Shown: positions 16,791 through 25,071, counted from the stretch's first letter. The stretch is DNA of 64,000 bases from Pseudomonas sp. Gutcm_11s (GCF_028649395.1 NZ_JAQSUW010000014.1:185131-249130); one strand, 5' to 3'. Made by a program: numbers and translations. The notes: generated by a model not told the origin, from the sequence alone.

Positions 16791-18494
16791 TCAGTAGCCG
16801 CGCTCGCCGTACCAAGACATGAATTCCTCGATGCCTGGCATATCGGTGGTGTTGGCGTTGCCGTCCATCACTACTTGCACCACTGCGGGCTTGTTACTGG
16901 CCAGGGCGCGCTGGATGGCGGGGGCGATGTCCTCGGCTCGCTCGACGAATTCACCATGGGCGCCAAAGCCTTGCGCCACGATGTCGAGGCGCAGTTGCTT
17001 GCCCCAGTGGGCCTCGGTCTCGGCCGACTCCATGCCGAACGCATTGCGGTAGACGGCCACTTCCAGGCCCCAGGCGTAGTCGCAGCCGATCACGCAGACG
17101 ACCGGCAGGTTCTTGCGCACCGCCGTTTCCAGCTCAGAGATATGGAACAGGAAGGCCGAGTCACCGGATAGCAGCACCACGCGGCGACTGTCACCGACCA
17201 TCAGCTGTGCGCCGATGGCGACCGGCAGGCCCATGCCAAGGTGGCCGAAGTTCTGGCTCCACAGCACGTCGCTCGAACGAACCTGGGTAAAGGCGCCGGC
17301 GAACATGCTGAACGAGCCACCGTCACGCACCATCAGCACGTTGTCGGGCAGATCCTTGGTCGCCTCGACCACCAGGCGCGCTGGATGCACCGGCTGCGAA
17401 GTGGTAGGCACATGCGCCAGCATGCCGGCACGGAACTTGGCGGCTGAGGCCTCCAGGCCGATCAGCTGGGCACTGGCCTGGCGCTGGAGAGGACGCAGGG
17501 CTGCGCTCAGTTGCGGGGCGATGTCACGCAGGTCGCCGACCAGGGGGACATCGATCGGGCGGTTGACCCCGATCGCCAGGACATCGCGCTCGATGTAGAT
17601 CCACTTGCGGTCGGTATTGCCCTGGGCCCAGTGCCGGCCGACGCCATAGTGCACCTGCTCACCGATCTCGGTGCCGATGGCGATCACCACGTCGGCTTCG
17701 GCGACAGCGCGGATGCCCACCGGGGAGGCGTAGGAGAAGGTGCGGCTTTCCACGCCTGGCAGAACACCGCTGCCGCCCGGGGTCTGGATCACCGGGCAGG
17801 CGAGGGCCTGCGCCAGTTCGGCGACGACGGTATGGGCACGTGAAACGTGCACGCCCTGGCCAACCAGCAGAATCGGTGCTTTGGCGCTGCTGAGCAGCTC
17901 CACGGCTTCGGCGATGAGCTGGGTGTCGGCAGCCTGATGCACCAGGCGATATTGCTCAGGCTTGAGCAGTGGGCCGAGGTCGATCTGCTTGTCGAGTACG
18001 TTCATCGGGTACTCGATGTAGACCGGGCCGGGCGTGCCGGACAGCGCCCGACGGAAGGCTTCGCGGAATACTTCATCCACCTGTTCGGCGTATTCGATGA
18101 TGCCGACGTACTTCATCGACTCTTCGAAGTGCTTGGGCTGGCGGGTGTACTGGAACTGCCCGCGTTTGACTCGCTGGTCAAACACTCGCTCACGCTGGCC
18201 GGCAATGAAGATGGTCGGCACGTTCTCCTTGGCGGCGCAGATGGCGGCTGCCGCCAGGTTGGCGACGCCTGGCCCCTGGTTGCCCACTACCACGCCGGGA
18301 ATGCCGGTGGTACGCCAGTGGGCATCGGCCATGAAGGCGCCGGACTGCTCGTGGTGGGGCGCCACTACCGTCCAGCCGCGTTTCTCCGCGGCGGTGAACA
18401 TGCCGATGAAGCTCGGGTCGGGGATGCCGAACAGGGTTTTGATGCCCTCGGCTTCCATCAGCTCCAGCATGCGGTCGTGTACCAAGTAACTCAT
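16791..18494 (-). CDS. ThDP-dependent acetolactate-synthase-like enzyme (lyase or decarboxylase)
   Basis: The 567-residue protein has the three-domain ThDP decarboxylase fold. E49 in APHHEQSGAF is the conserved glutamate that activates the cofactor, with H47-H48 beside it. The cofactor motif begins GDSAFLFHISELETAV (444) and ends GCDYAWG (470-476), so the metal-binding pair usually read as N-N or N-D is C-D here, and GDG is GDS. Relatives include benzoylformate decarboxylase, benzaldehyde lyase and 2-hydroxyacyl-CoA lyase, all of which yield aldehydes; the adjacent aldehyde dehydrogenase fits. The exact reaction cannot be assigned. AGGAG precedes the ATG, and two operator-like palindromes lie between it and the divergent TetR gene. 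Confidence 0.8.
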   Translation of the reverse strand: MSYLVHDRMLELMEAEGIKTLFGIPDPSFIGMFTAAEKRGWTVVAPHHEQSGAFMADAHWRTTGIPGVVVGNQGPGVANLAAAAICAAKENVPTIFIAGQRERVFDQRVKRGQFQYTRQPKHFEESMKYVGIIEYAEQVDEVFREAFRRALSGTPGPVYIEYPMNVLDKQIDLGPLLKPEQYRLVHQAADTQLIAEAVELLSSAKAPILLVGQGVHVSRAHTVVAELAQALACPVIQTPGGSGVLPGVESRTFSYASPVGIRAVAEADVVIAIGTEIGEQVHYGVGRHWAQGNTDRKWIYIERDVLAIGVNRPIDVPLVGDLRDIAPQLSAALRPLQRQASAQLIGLEASAAKFRAGMLAHVPTTSQPVHPARLVVEATKDLPDNVLMVRDGGSFSMFAGAFTQVRSSDVLWSQNFGHLGMGLPVAIGAQLMVGDSRRVVLLSGDSAFLFHISELETAVRKNLPVVCVIGCDYAWGLEVAVYRNAFGMESAETEAHWGKQLRLDIVAQGFGAHGEFVERAEDIAPAIQRALASNKPAVVQVVMDGNANTTDMPGIEEFMSWYGERGY

Positions 18495-18625
18495 ACCTAC
18501 TCCTATGTCAGCCGTCTTGCCCCGGCCGTTCTGAGCGATGATCGGTGTCGTTCCGGCCGCCTTTGCTGCGCGGCTGTCTAATCGACCCAGGCATCGCTAT
18601 GATGGTGAAAATGGACGGTCTTATT

Positions 18626-18641
18626 TAAGGTGATTACCTTA
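18626..18641. promoter_or_regulatory. Candidate TetR operator, site 2
   Basis: TAAGGTGATTACCTTA has perfect 6-bp arms; with two flanking A/T pairs on each side the dyad reaches 20 bp (18624-18643). It sits between the divergent ThDP-enzyme gene (start 18494) and the TetR gene (start 18697), 25 bp from a second copy, consistent with autoregulation and repression of the enzyme operon. Confidence 0.75.
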
Positions 18642-18650
18642 AAATAAATC

Positions 18651-18666
18651 TAAGGTCTGTACCTTA
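18651..18666. promoter_or_regulatory. Candidate TetR operator, site 3
   Basis: TAAGGTCTGTACCTTA repeats the TAAGGT/ACCTTA arms of site 2 exactly, with a different four-base centre. The start-to-start distance of 25 bp is about two and a half helical turns. It lies 31 bases upstream of the TetR ATG, where binding would block transcription of tetR itself. Confidence 0.75.
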
Positions 18667-18696
18667 TAGGTGTCAATTGATTTGCGGGGCTGACGC

Positions 18697-19260
18697 ATGA
18701 AACCGCGGAATACGCGCGAGAAAATCCTGGCGACCTGCCGCAAGCTGTTCAATGCCAAAGGTGTGTCTGTGGTCACCACGGCAGGCATTGCTGAGGCGGT
18801 GGGGATCAACGAAGGAAACCTGTACTACTACTTCAAGAAGAAGGCCGACATCCTCGATGTGCTGTTCGAGCAGTTCACCGAGGAGCAGCTGCAGCTGCTG
18901 GATGGCGAGCAGGATGTGCGCCTGTGGTTCCAGCTGATGTGGGACTGGCGTTTCTTTTACCGCGACAGCATGGCGCTGTTCACGCTGCAGCCCTTGCTGC
19001 GCCAGAGCCTGCAGGACATGTCGAATCGTGTGCAGGCACGCGCACTGGATCGCCTGCTCGATATGGTCAAGCAGGGCCAGCTGAGAGCAAGCGAAGAGGA
19101 GCTCAAGGTGCTGTTGGAGAACAGCTGGATCATCTCGACCTACTGGATCGAGTATCTGCACTCACGGCATGGCATTACTCGAGTCACCCGCAAGCACCTG
19201 GAGTGGGGCTACCAGCAGATGCTCGCGCTCTACCGCCCTTATATGTTCCCGACTGCCTGA
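18697..19260 (+). CDS. TetR-family transcriptional repressor of the catabolic locus
   Basis: The 187-residue regulator has an N-terminal helix-turn-helix (about 8-52: TREKILATCRKLFNAKG, VTTAGIAEAVGINEGNLYYY, FKKKADIL) and a larger ligand-binding domain with a tryptophan-rich stretch (WFQLMWDWRFFYRD). The DNA-binding part resembles fatty-acid and acyl-CoA responsive TetR proteins, but the ligand is unknown. Two copies of the TAAGGT-N4-ACCTTA palindrome lie directly upstream, one between the SDR and MFS genes and one before DUF1302, so it probably represses all three divergent promoters and itself. Confidence 0.88.
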   Translation: MKPRNTREKILATCRKLFNAKGVSVVTTAGIAEAVGINEGNLYYYFKKKADILDVLFEQFTEEQLQLLDGEQDVRLWFQLMWDWRFFYRDSMALFTLQPLLRQSLQDMSNRVQARALDRLLDMVKQGQLRASEEELKVLLENSWIISTYWIEYLHSRHGITRVTRKHLEWGYQQMLALYRPYMFPTA

Positions 19261-19319
19261 GCCTCCTGATGGTTGGTGCTAGACAGCGCTCTGCAGGGCG
19301 CCGTCGAGCACACTTTGGC

Positions 19320-20144
19320 TCACTGGCGCTTCACGCCTTCTACGGTGTTCATGCGCGCGCGCATGATCCACTGCATGAGTCCCGGCGATAGGCGCTGCAG
19401 GAACCAGCCCAGGCCGACCTCCTTGCGTGGTGTCACGCAGAACAGCTTGCCTTTCACTACCGCCCGCAGCACGTCGTCCGCGACCTGCTCGGGCGAGGTA
19501 CCCTTCTTGGCGTAGTGCTCGATTGCCTGGGCCTGGCGCTCCTGGGCGGTGCTGCCGCTCATCTTGGTGTTCTTGATGATCGCGGTGTTGATCGTGCCGG
19601 GGCAGAGGATGGTCAGGCCGACATTGCTGCCGTGCAGCTCTCCGGCCAGCGATTGCGACAGCCCGACCACGGCATGCTTGGAGGCGCAGTAGGGCGCGGT
19701 ACGTGGCATGGGAATGATGCCTGCCCCGGATGCGGTGTTGATGATGTGCCCGGGACTGTCTTGCTCGAGCATCCGCGGCAGGAAGGCGTGCAGCCCATGT
19801 ACGACGCCCATCACGTTGATGTTCATGACCCACTTCCAGTCAGCCAGTTCGGTATCGACCACCGCTCCTGCGTGGCCCACCCCGGCATTGTTGAACAGCA
19901 GGTTGACGCGACCTTCGCGGGTGAATACCTCGTTGGCGAATACGCTCACCGCCGCCGCATCGGCTACATCGAGCCGATAGGGGCTGGCATTGTCCAGCTC
20001 CTGGGCCACCGCAGTAGCTGCCGCGAGATCGATGTCGGTGCAATAGACCTTGCAACCCTGGGCGCTCAGCGCATGGGCAATGGCACGACCGATACCAGAA
20101 CCCGCGCCGGTGACCACTGCGATCTTGTTGTTGTAATAGGCCAT
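19320..20144 (-). CDS. SDR-family oxidoreductase
   Basis: The 274-residue classical short-chain dehydrogenase has TGAGSGIGRAIA near the N-terminus, NNAGVGHAG, and the catalytic YCASKHAVVG. The C-terminal part (VAPAIxxG-like positions replaced by PGLMQWIMRARMNTVEG) is longer than in FabG types and suggests a membrane-near or hydrophobic alcohol/ketone substrate. The ATG at 20144 gives the classical N-terminus. A TTG at 20153, three codons earlier, lies eight bases after AGGAG (20166-20162), while the ATG is 17 bases away, so the TTG may be the true start. It is divergent from the MFS gene with a TetR palindrome between. Confidence 0.85.
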   Translation of the reverse strand: MAYYNNKIAVVTGAGSGIGRAIAHALSAQGCKVYCTDIDLAAATAVAQELDNASPYRLDVADAAAVSVFANEVFTREGRVNLLFNNAGVGHAGAVVDTELADWKWVMNINVMGVVHGLHAFLPRMLEQDSPGHIINTASGAGIIPMPRTAPYCASKHAVVGLSQSLAGELHGSNVGLTILCPGTINTAIIKNTKMSGSTAQERQAQAIEHYAKKGTSPEQVADDVLRAVVKGKLFCVTPRKEVGLGWFLQRLSPGLMQWIMRARMNTVEGVKRQ

Positions 20145-20275
20145 CTTTTGCAAGGAACACGCTCCTGAAGGGATGTAGGGCCATGCAGGCCCGAAGACGA
20201 GACGAGGTCTTCGGACGTTGCTCGGTAGGGCTGATTCAGTCGTGCCTGGCACGCCAAGAGGCAGCGGAAAAATAA

Positions 20276-20291
20276 TAAGGTGTTCACCTTA
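20276..20291. promoter_or_regulatory. Candidate TetR operator, site 4
   Basis: TAAGGTGTTCACCTTA has perfect 6-bp arms identical to sites 2 and 3. It lies in the divergent region between the SDR gene (start 20144) and the MFS gene (start 20454), so one repressor could control both. Confidence 0.75.
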
Positions 20292-20453
20292 GTTTTGTCT
20301 ATGTTAGCCTCGGCTGAACACGCCAGCCCCTGCGCCTGACTTGCTGAAGGCCGAGCGTTTCAGGTCGATTGGTGAAGTTGTTTGTCGAGCGCTCCCTGCG
20401 CATTCTTTCGCCTGCGTGGCTGGTGCCATAACAAGAAATAGAGGTTCATTCAC

Positions 20454-21767
20454 ATGACGAATCCCCTGCAAACGGCCAGTAATGCCTGGCGTGTCCTGTT
20501 CCTGCTCTTTCTGGCGAATCTGTTCAACTTCTTCGATCGCACCATTCCCTCGGTGATCATCGAGCCGATGCGCATGGAATGGAGCCTGAGCGACTTCCAG
20601 GTAGGGCTCGCCGGCACCGCATTCACCATCATCTACGCACTGGCGGGGCTGCCGCTGGGGCGCATGGCCGACACCGGGAAGCGCAGCAGGATCATGGGCT
20701 GGGGGCTGATCGTGTGGAGCGGCCTGACGGGCCTGACCGGCATGGCCTGGAACTTCTGGAGCTTTCTGCTCATACGGATGGGGGTAGGGGTAGGGGAGGC
20801 CAGCTATGCACCGGCCGCCAACTCGCTACTGGGCGACCTGTTCCCTACGCACAAGCGGGCGCGGGCCATGGGCATCTTCATGCTCGGCCTGCCCATTGGA
20901 CTGCTGCTGGCCTATTTCACCGTGGGCGCGATGGTCAAGGCATTCGACAGCTGGCGTGCGCCGTTCTTCATCGCGGCGGTGCCTGGTCTGATTCTGGCGC
21001 TGTTCATTTTCATGATCCGGGAGCCCGAGCGTGGCTCGGCCGAAGCCGTTCAGGTCTCCAAGGACCCCATTGAGCGGCCACTGCGCAGAATCTTGTCCAT
21101 CCGCACGTTCTGGTGGCTGCTCCTGGCTGGCCTGGCGTTCAACTTTGCATCCTATGCCTGCAACACCTTCATGGTGCCGATGCTGCAGCGCTACTTTCTG
21201 TTGCCGCTGGAGCAAGCAGCAGTGGCCACGGGCGTCATCGTCGGTGTGACGGGGCTGATCGGTCTGACAGTGGGGGGCTGGCTCGCGGATCATGTGCATC
21301 AGCGTTGGCCCAGCGGGCGCCTGCTGTTCGCGGCGCTGAGCATGCTGGTATCGGCCCTGGCCACCGGCTTCGCCTTGTTTGCCGGGCGCATCGAGGTAGG
21401 CGTTTTCGTGGCAATCTTCAGCCTCGGCTGGCTGTTCTCCTACAACTACTTCACCTGCGTCTACACCGCGATTCAGGATGTGGTCGAACCCCGTCTGCGG
21501 GCCACCGCGATGGCGTTGTTCATGGCTGGGCTTTACCTGTTGGGCGGAGCCATGGGGCCGATCGGTGTCGGTCTGCTTTCGGATCACTTCGCCCATGCGG
21601 CAATGGTGGCGGCGGGGGCGAGCGAGATGAACGAAGCCTTCAAGGCCGTGGGCTTGCACGATGCCATGTACCTGATCCCGATTGCCTTCCTGCTGACCAT
21701 GCTGGCGCTGCTCCAGGCGTCGAGCTGCTTTGTCGGCGATAGTGCGCGCATGGGCCATCATCCGTAG
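20454..21767 (+). CDS. MFS transporter, spinster-like
   Basis: The 437-residue protein has about twelve hydrophobic segments and the MFS signature in the first loop (GLPLGRMADTGKRSRIMGWG). Its N-terminus (NLFNFFDRTIPSVIIEPM) and the RMGVGVGEASYAPAANSLLG stretch are typical of the spinster-like branch, found in bacterial loci for steroid, aromatic and lipid-like acid uptake. It probably imports the substrate of the 9.3-21.8 kb locus across the inner membrane after passage through the DUF1302 protein; this is inferred. The TetR palindrome at 20276-20291 lies 163 bases upstream. Confidence 0.87.
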   Translation: MTNPLQTASNAWRVLFLLFLANLFNFFDRTIPSVIIEPMRMEWSLSDFQVGLAGTAFTIIYALAGLPLGRMADTGKRSRIMGWGLIVWSGLTGLTGMAWNFWSFLLIRMGVGVGEASYAPAANSLLGDLFPTHKRARAMGIFMLGLPIGLLLAYFTVGAMVKAFDSWRAPFFIAAVPGLILALFIFMIREPERGSAEAVQVSKDPIERPLRRILSIRTFWWLLLAGLAFNFASYACNTFMVPMLQRYFLLPLEQAAVATGVIVGVTGLIGLTVGGWLADHVHQRWPSGRLLFAALSMLVSALATGFALFAGRIEVGVFVAIFSLGWLFSYNYFTCVYTAIQDVVEPRLRATAMALFMAGLYLLGGAMGPIGVGLLSDHFAHAAMVAAGASEMNEAFKAVGLHDAMYLIPIAFLLTMLALLQASSCFVGDSARMGHHP

Positions 21768-22399
21768 ACGGTGCTGTTCGCTATGCCTCAAATACCCGAT
21801 GCCGGTCGCCAGCTGCCAGCGTTCGCTATCAGTCGGAAGCATGTATTTGAAATGGACGTCGGCCCTGGTGCATCTCTTCGATGGATGTCGCTGGCATGGG
21901 CGGTTATGTCTTGCACCCGATCCATTGAGTGAACAGCCAAGGTCGAGGGAGCCAAGTCATATCTGAGGGTGTTTGCCTCAGCCGAGCTCGTTTAGTAAAA
22001 AATATTTAAATCAAATAACAAATATTATTAGTTTGTTGTGAGTTAAAGGGCTGGGCACACTACGCGCCTCTGTCAGCCCAGCCGTTTTCCTCACAAGGGG
22101 AAGCGGTATAGCTTCCACTGCAAGCCGGCTGACAGGTCTTCTTTCATTCGGAGCTCCGGCGCTCCGCTCATGCACCCTGTCGCAGCTTCTTACCCCACCG
22201 GGTTAAGAGTGAGCATGAAGCAGGGCTGTAGTGGGGCAGGCTGGTTGAGATGTCCTGCGAGTCTTTGACTCTTCGCCGGGATATCACCTGGACACCTGAG
22301 TTGTTCCTTAGTCCAAGGATGGACGCTCCCGACGCAGGTCTGCGTCTTGGGCCCCTCAACATACGCTGACGGGCCTCTTTTATTGATTAGTAGTTGGTA
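21768..22399. other. 632-base intergenic stretch before the HPP gene
   Basis: No gene is supported. A very AT-rich core (about 21990-22035) is followed by the hairpin at 22049-22083. The rest can fold into several local stems, such as GACGCA/TGCGTC (22331-22346) and GAGTC/GACTC (22259-22271). It could be a long mRNA leader or a small RNA gene. I looked for the signatures of known riboswitch classes and saw none. Confidence 0.5.
22049..22088 (+). terminator. Hairpin with T-run in intergenic region
   Basis: GGCTGGGC (22049-22056) pairs with GCCCAGCC (22076-22083) across a 19-base loop and is followed by G and four T (22085-22088). It could end a transcript from the AT-rich promoter-like region just upstream, which would make that stretch a short RNA gene, or it could end MFS read-through. 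Confidence 0.45.
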
Positions 22400-23524
22400 G
22401 TGATCTTGAACGGCAAATTGAAAAGCTGGGTGGCGGGATTCGGCCCCGCGCTGGCCGCTACGCACCCGCGTGAGGCGCTACGCGCTGCTACGGGCTGTTT
22501 CATGGGGATGCTAATCACCCTCTTGATCTGCCAGCAGCTTTTTCCTGCGCCGATGCTGATGTATCTGTTTGGGCCTTTGGCCGCATCCTCGGTATTGCTC
22601 TTTGCTGTTTCCTCGGGGGCATTGGCGCAGCCTTGGTCATTCCTCGGTGGATATCTAGTCGCCACTTTGGTCGCCGTGAGCCTGGGGCAATGGCTCGGGT
22701 ACTCGATCCCGCTCGCTTGCTGGGCTGTTGGGATCAGCGTGCTGTTGATGTGTCTGTTGCGCTGCGTCCACCCGCCGGCCGGAGCGGTGGCGCTCTGCGT
22801 CCATCTAAGTGGAGTGGCTGTCGAGCAGCACGGGTTTGGCTTGGTAGTCCCAGTCATGAGCGCCGCTGCCAGCCTGCTCGGCTGCGCACTGATCTACAAC
22901 AATCTATCTGGCGTGAGCTATCCCAAGAGGCCCGGCAATCCGGACCTTCACCACACCCGGGACCCGTCCGCGGAGTTGCGTGTCGGGATTTCCGATGAGG
23001 ACCTCGAACATGCTCTCGAGGACTTTGGGGGAATTGTCGACATAACTCGGGATGATCTGGCCAGGCTTGTCCGCACGACGGAGCGCTACGCACTCAAGCG
23101 TGGAATGGGGCGTATGGTCGCCGAGCAGATCATGTCGCGGGATTTACGCTGCGTCAGCCCGAATACAAGGCGTGAACAAGCATTGGCCATGTTGCGGCGT
23201 CATCGTCTGCGCAGTTTGCCCGTACTGGATGACGACAAGCGTCTGGTTGGGATTGTCAGCCTGGTAGATCTGATCAGCCGCCCAAGGGGCATCAGCCCAT
23301 TCTTGCCCTGGAACCTTGGAAAACGCGTTCTGGTCGGGCAGCTCATGACCAGCCCGGTGCGCTACGTCGAAAGCCAGGCCCATGTGGTAGAGCTGATCCC
23401 ATTGCTCTCTACTCAAGGGCTGCACTGCCTGCCCGTTCTGGATGACGGGGCGCTGGTTGGGATCATTACGCAGACCGACCTGATCGCCGCGCTCCAGCGT
23501 GATCTGCTGGAACATGTAGGCTGA
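22400..23524 (+). CDS. HPP-family membrane protein with two CBS domains
   Basis: The protein has about 374 residues. Four hydrophobic segments hold the HPP motif (CVHPPAGAVAL), then come a linker and two CBS domains (IMSRDLRCVSPNTRREQAL to IVSLVDLI; LMTSPVRYVESQ to IITQTDLIAAL), which bind adenine nucleotides. HPP proteins act as integral membrane transporters (nitrite in plastids and cyanobacteria); the substrate here is unknown. The start is uncertain: GTG at 22400 is chosen, TTG at 22394 is possible, and neither has a good ribosome binding site. Its TGA stop overlaps the converging LysR stop in one palindromic TGATCA. Confidence 0.8.
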   Translation: MILNGKLKSWVAGFGPALAATHPREALRAATGCFMGMLITLLICQQLFPAPMLMYLFGPLAASSVLLFAVSSGALAQPWSFLGGYLVATLVAVSLGQWLGYSIPLACWAVGISVLLMCLLRCVHPPAGAVALCVHLSGVAVEQHGFGLVVPVMSAAASLLGCALIYNNLSGVSYPKRPGNPDLHHTRDPSAELRVGISDEDLEHALEDFGGIVDITRDDLARLVRTTERYALKRGMGRMVAEQIMSRDLRCVSPNTRREQALAMLRRHRLRSLPVLDDDKRLVGIVSLVDLISRPRGISPFLPWNLGKRVLVGQLMTSPVRYVESQAHVVELIPLLSTQGLHCLPVLDDGALVGIITQTDLIAALQRDLLEHVG

Positions 23525-24388
23525 TCAGATCATGGGGTCCCAGCGCTGCGACCAATCGCTGTTATGTGCCACCACATCGCGTAGGCACTCAATGGCCTGA
23601 TGCAGGGAGTCGGGGCATCGATCGCGGAAATACAGCAGATAGACTGGATAGGTGAACTCCGGAGCCTGCGGCACCAGTTCGAGCATCCCGCAGTCCAGGT
23701 AGCTCTGTACTACCCGTGTGCGGAAGTAGCCGGAGCCGCCCGACCCAAGGATGTATTGCAGGGCCAGCGGGCCTAGGTTGAAGCTGATTTCGGCACGGCT
23801 GTTCTGGGGCAGCGCTGCGTTATGTCGATGCCGGAAATCCTCCCCCCAGTCGACAAAGACATATGGGCCGGGAAGGTGAGGGTTGCGCACCTGGACCAGC
23901 TTCTCCTCGAGTAGAAGCTCAACCTGCAAGCCTTGCCAATACAAGGGGTGGTAAACCAGCGCAGCGTCCAATGCTCCTTGTTCCAGCCGGCGCAGCAAAT
24001 TGATGCCATCAGCGATATGGCTGTGAACGGCATGCTTGGGCATCGCCTGGCGCAATGCGCTGACCCATTTCAGCATCAGTGGGTTGCACAGGCTCGGTTC
24101 ACCGCCGATGTGCAGAATTTCAGCGCAGCTTTGCGGAAGAGGCAGCTCCTGCTGCGCTGCTTCCCAGGCGCTTACTATTCGATTGGCGAAGTCGACAAAC
24201 GCTTCCCCATCAGGCGTCAACTTGGCCCCGGAGCGATTGCGCACAAACAGGCTGCAGTTGAGCTGACTTTCGAGGCTTTGTACTCGGGCAGTAATGGCTG
24301 CCTGAGTCAGGTGCAGATGCTCTGCTGCACCCACGAAACTGCCGCAGCGCACGATCTCCAGAAAAGTACGCGCCAGATCTACAGTCAT
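23525..24388 (-). CDS. LysR-family transcriptional regulator
   Basis: The 287-residue LTTR has the N-terminal winged helix (TVDLARTFLEIVRCGSFVGA then AEHLHLTQAAITARVQSLES) and a divergent substrate-binding domain. The start at 24388 is chosen because GGAG lies five bases upstream and the helix-turn-helix then begins in the usual place; an extension to 24427 adds only polar residues. It converges on the HPP gene and is not divergent from an obvious target, so its regulon is not apparent. Resembles HdfR/LrhA-like regulators of motility or surface traits only in general outline. Confidence 0.85.
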   Translation of the reverse strand: MTVDLARTFLEIVRCGSFVGAAEHLHLTQAAITARVQSLESQLNCSLFVRNRSGAKLTPDGEAFVDFANRIVSAWEAAQQELPLPQSCAEILHIGGEPSLCNPLMLKWVSALRQAMPKHAVHSHIADGINLLRRLEQGALDAALVYHPLYWQGLQVELLLEEKLVQVRNPHLPGPYVFVDWGEDFRHRHNAALPQNSRAEISFNLGPLALQYILGSGGSGYFRTRVVQSYLDCGMLELVPQAPEFTYPVYLLYFRDRCPDSLHQAIECLRDVVAHNSDWSQRWDPMI

Positions 24389-24535
24389 TCGGACTCCAGG
24401 GTGGTGGGGCGTCCAATTGTACTGCACAAGGACCGGCAGTCTCGCTACGCATAGGTGTCATGGCACCGGTTGTCTATCGGTCAGAAGCGGCCGATGGCAA
24501 TAACTCCGTCAGCCGCCAGGGGGGGTGAGCCGGAT

Positions 24536-24931
24536 CTATTGCGGTAGCTTGGCGATCACCTTGATCTCGAAATCGAAGCCGGACAGCCACGTTACACCGA
24601 TAGCTGTGACGGTCGGGTAAGGAGCTTCCCCCCAGTATTCTGCTGCTACCTCCCAGATGGTTTCGAACTTCGAGTCGGGATCGACCATGAAGATGGTCGT
24701 GTCGACCACATCATCGAAGCTACTGCCGGCCTCGGCCAAGATCGCATTGAGATTGGCAAAGGCCAGGCGCACCTGCGCGGCGAGGTCCGGCTCGGCCGAG
24801 CCATCCTTGCGGCTGCCCACCTGACCGGATACGAACAGGAAACCATTGGAGCGAATCGCCGGTGAATAGCGGTGAAGCTCATACAGGGCATGGCGGTCAG
24901 GCGGGAAAACAACATCACGTTTGCTGGTCAT
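24536..24931 (-). CDS. RidA/YjgF-family protein lacking the catalytic arginine
   Basis: The 131-residue protein has the RidA fold, with SNGFLFVSGQVGSRKDG in the middle and PYPTVTAIGVTWLSGFDFEI near the end. In true RidA enamine/imine deaminases an arginine (CxR or ARxxV context) near position 105 of E. coli RidA binds the substrate carboxylate; here the stretch reads TAIGVTWL with no arginine. It therefore falls among Rid paralogues whose reaction is unknown. It is divergent from a LysR gene (141 bases between starts), its probable regulator. Confidence 0.85.
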   Translation of the reverse strand: MTSKRDVVFPPDRHALYELHRYSPAIRSNGFLFVSGQVGSRKDGSAEPDLAAQVRLAFANLNAILAEAGSSFDDVVDTTIFMVDPDSKFETIWEVAAEYWGEAPYPTVTAIGVTWLSGFDFEIKVIAKLPQ

Positions 24932-24999
24932 GGCACATCTCCAGTGGGGCCATCACGGCCCGCTGTTTACGATGGCTTCACTGTAGGAAGGTCGCTCAC

Positions 25000-25053
25000 C
25001 TGGATAAACGAGCAACTCTGGTCATGACTGTTTGTAGAATCCAAATTATCCAG
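25000..25053. promoter_or_regulatory. Inverted repeat in RidA-like/LysR divergent promoter
   Basis: CTGGATAA (25000-25007) and TTATCCAG (25046-25053) form an 8-bp perfect inverted repeat with a 38-base spacer, between the RidA-like gene (start 24931) and the LysR gene (start 25072). The layout suits a LysR tetramer binding two half-operators; the role is inferred. Confidence 0.45.
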
Positions 25054-25071
25054 ACCTGAGCGAGACGTGAA

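Noticed and set aside
22090..22399. Known riboswitch (cobalamin, TPP, fluoride, guanidine, FMN) before the HPP gene
   Set aside because: None of the conserved boxes of these classes could be found by eye.
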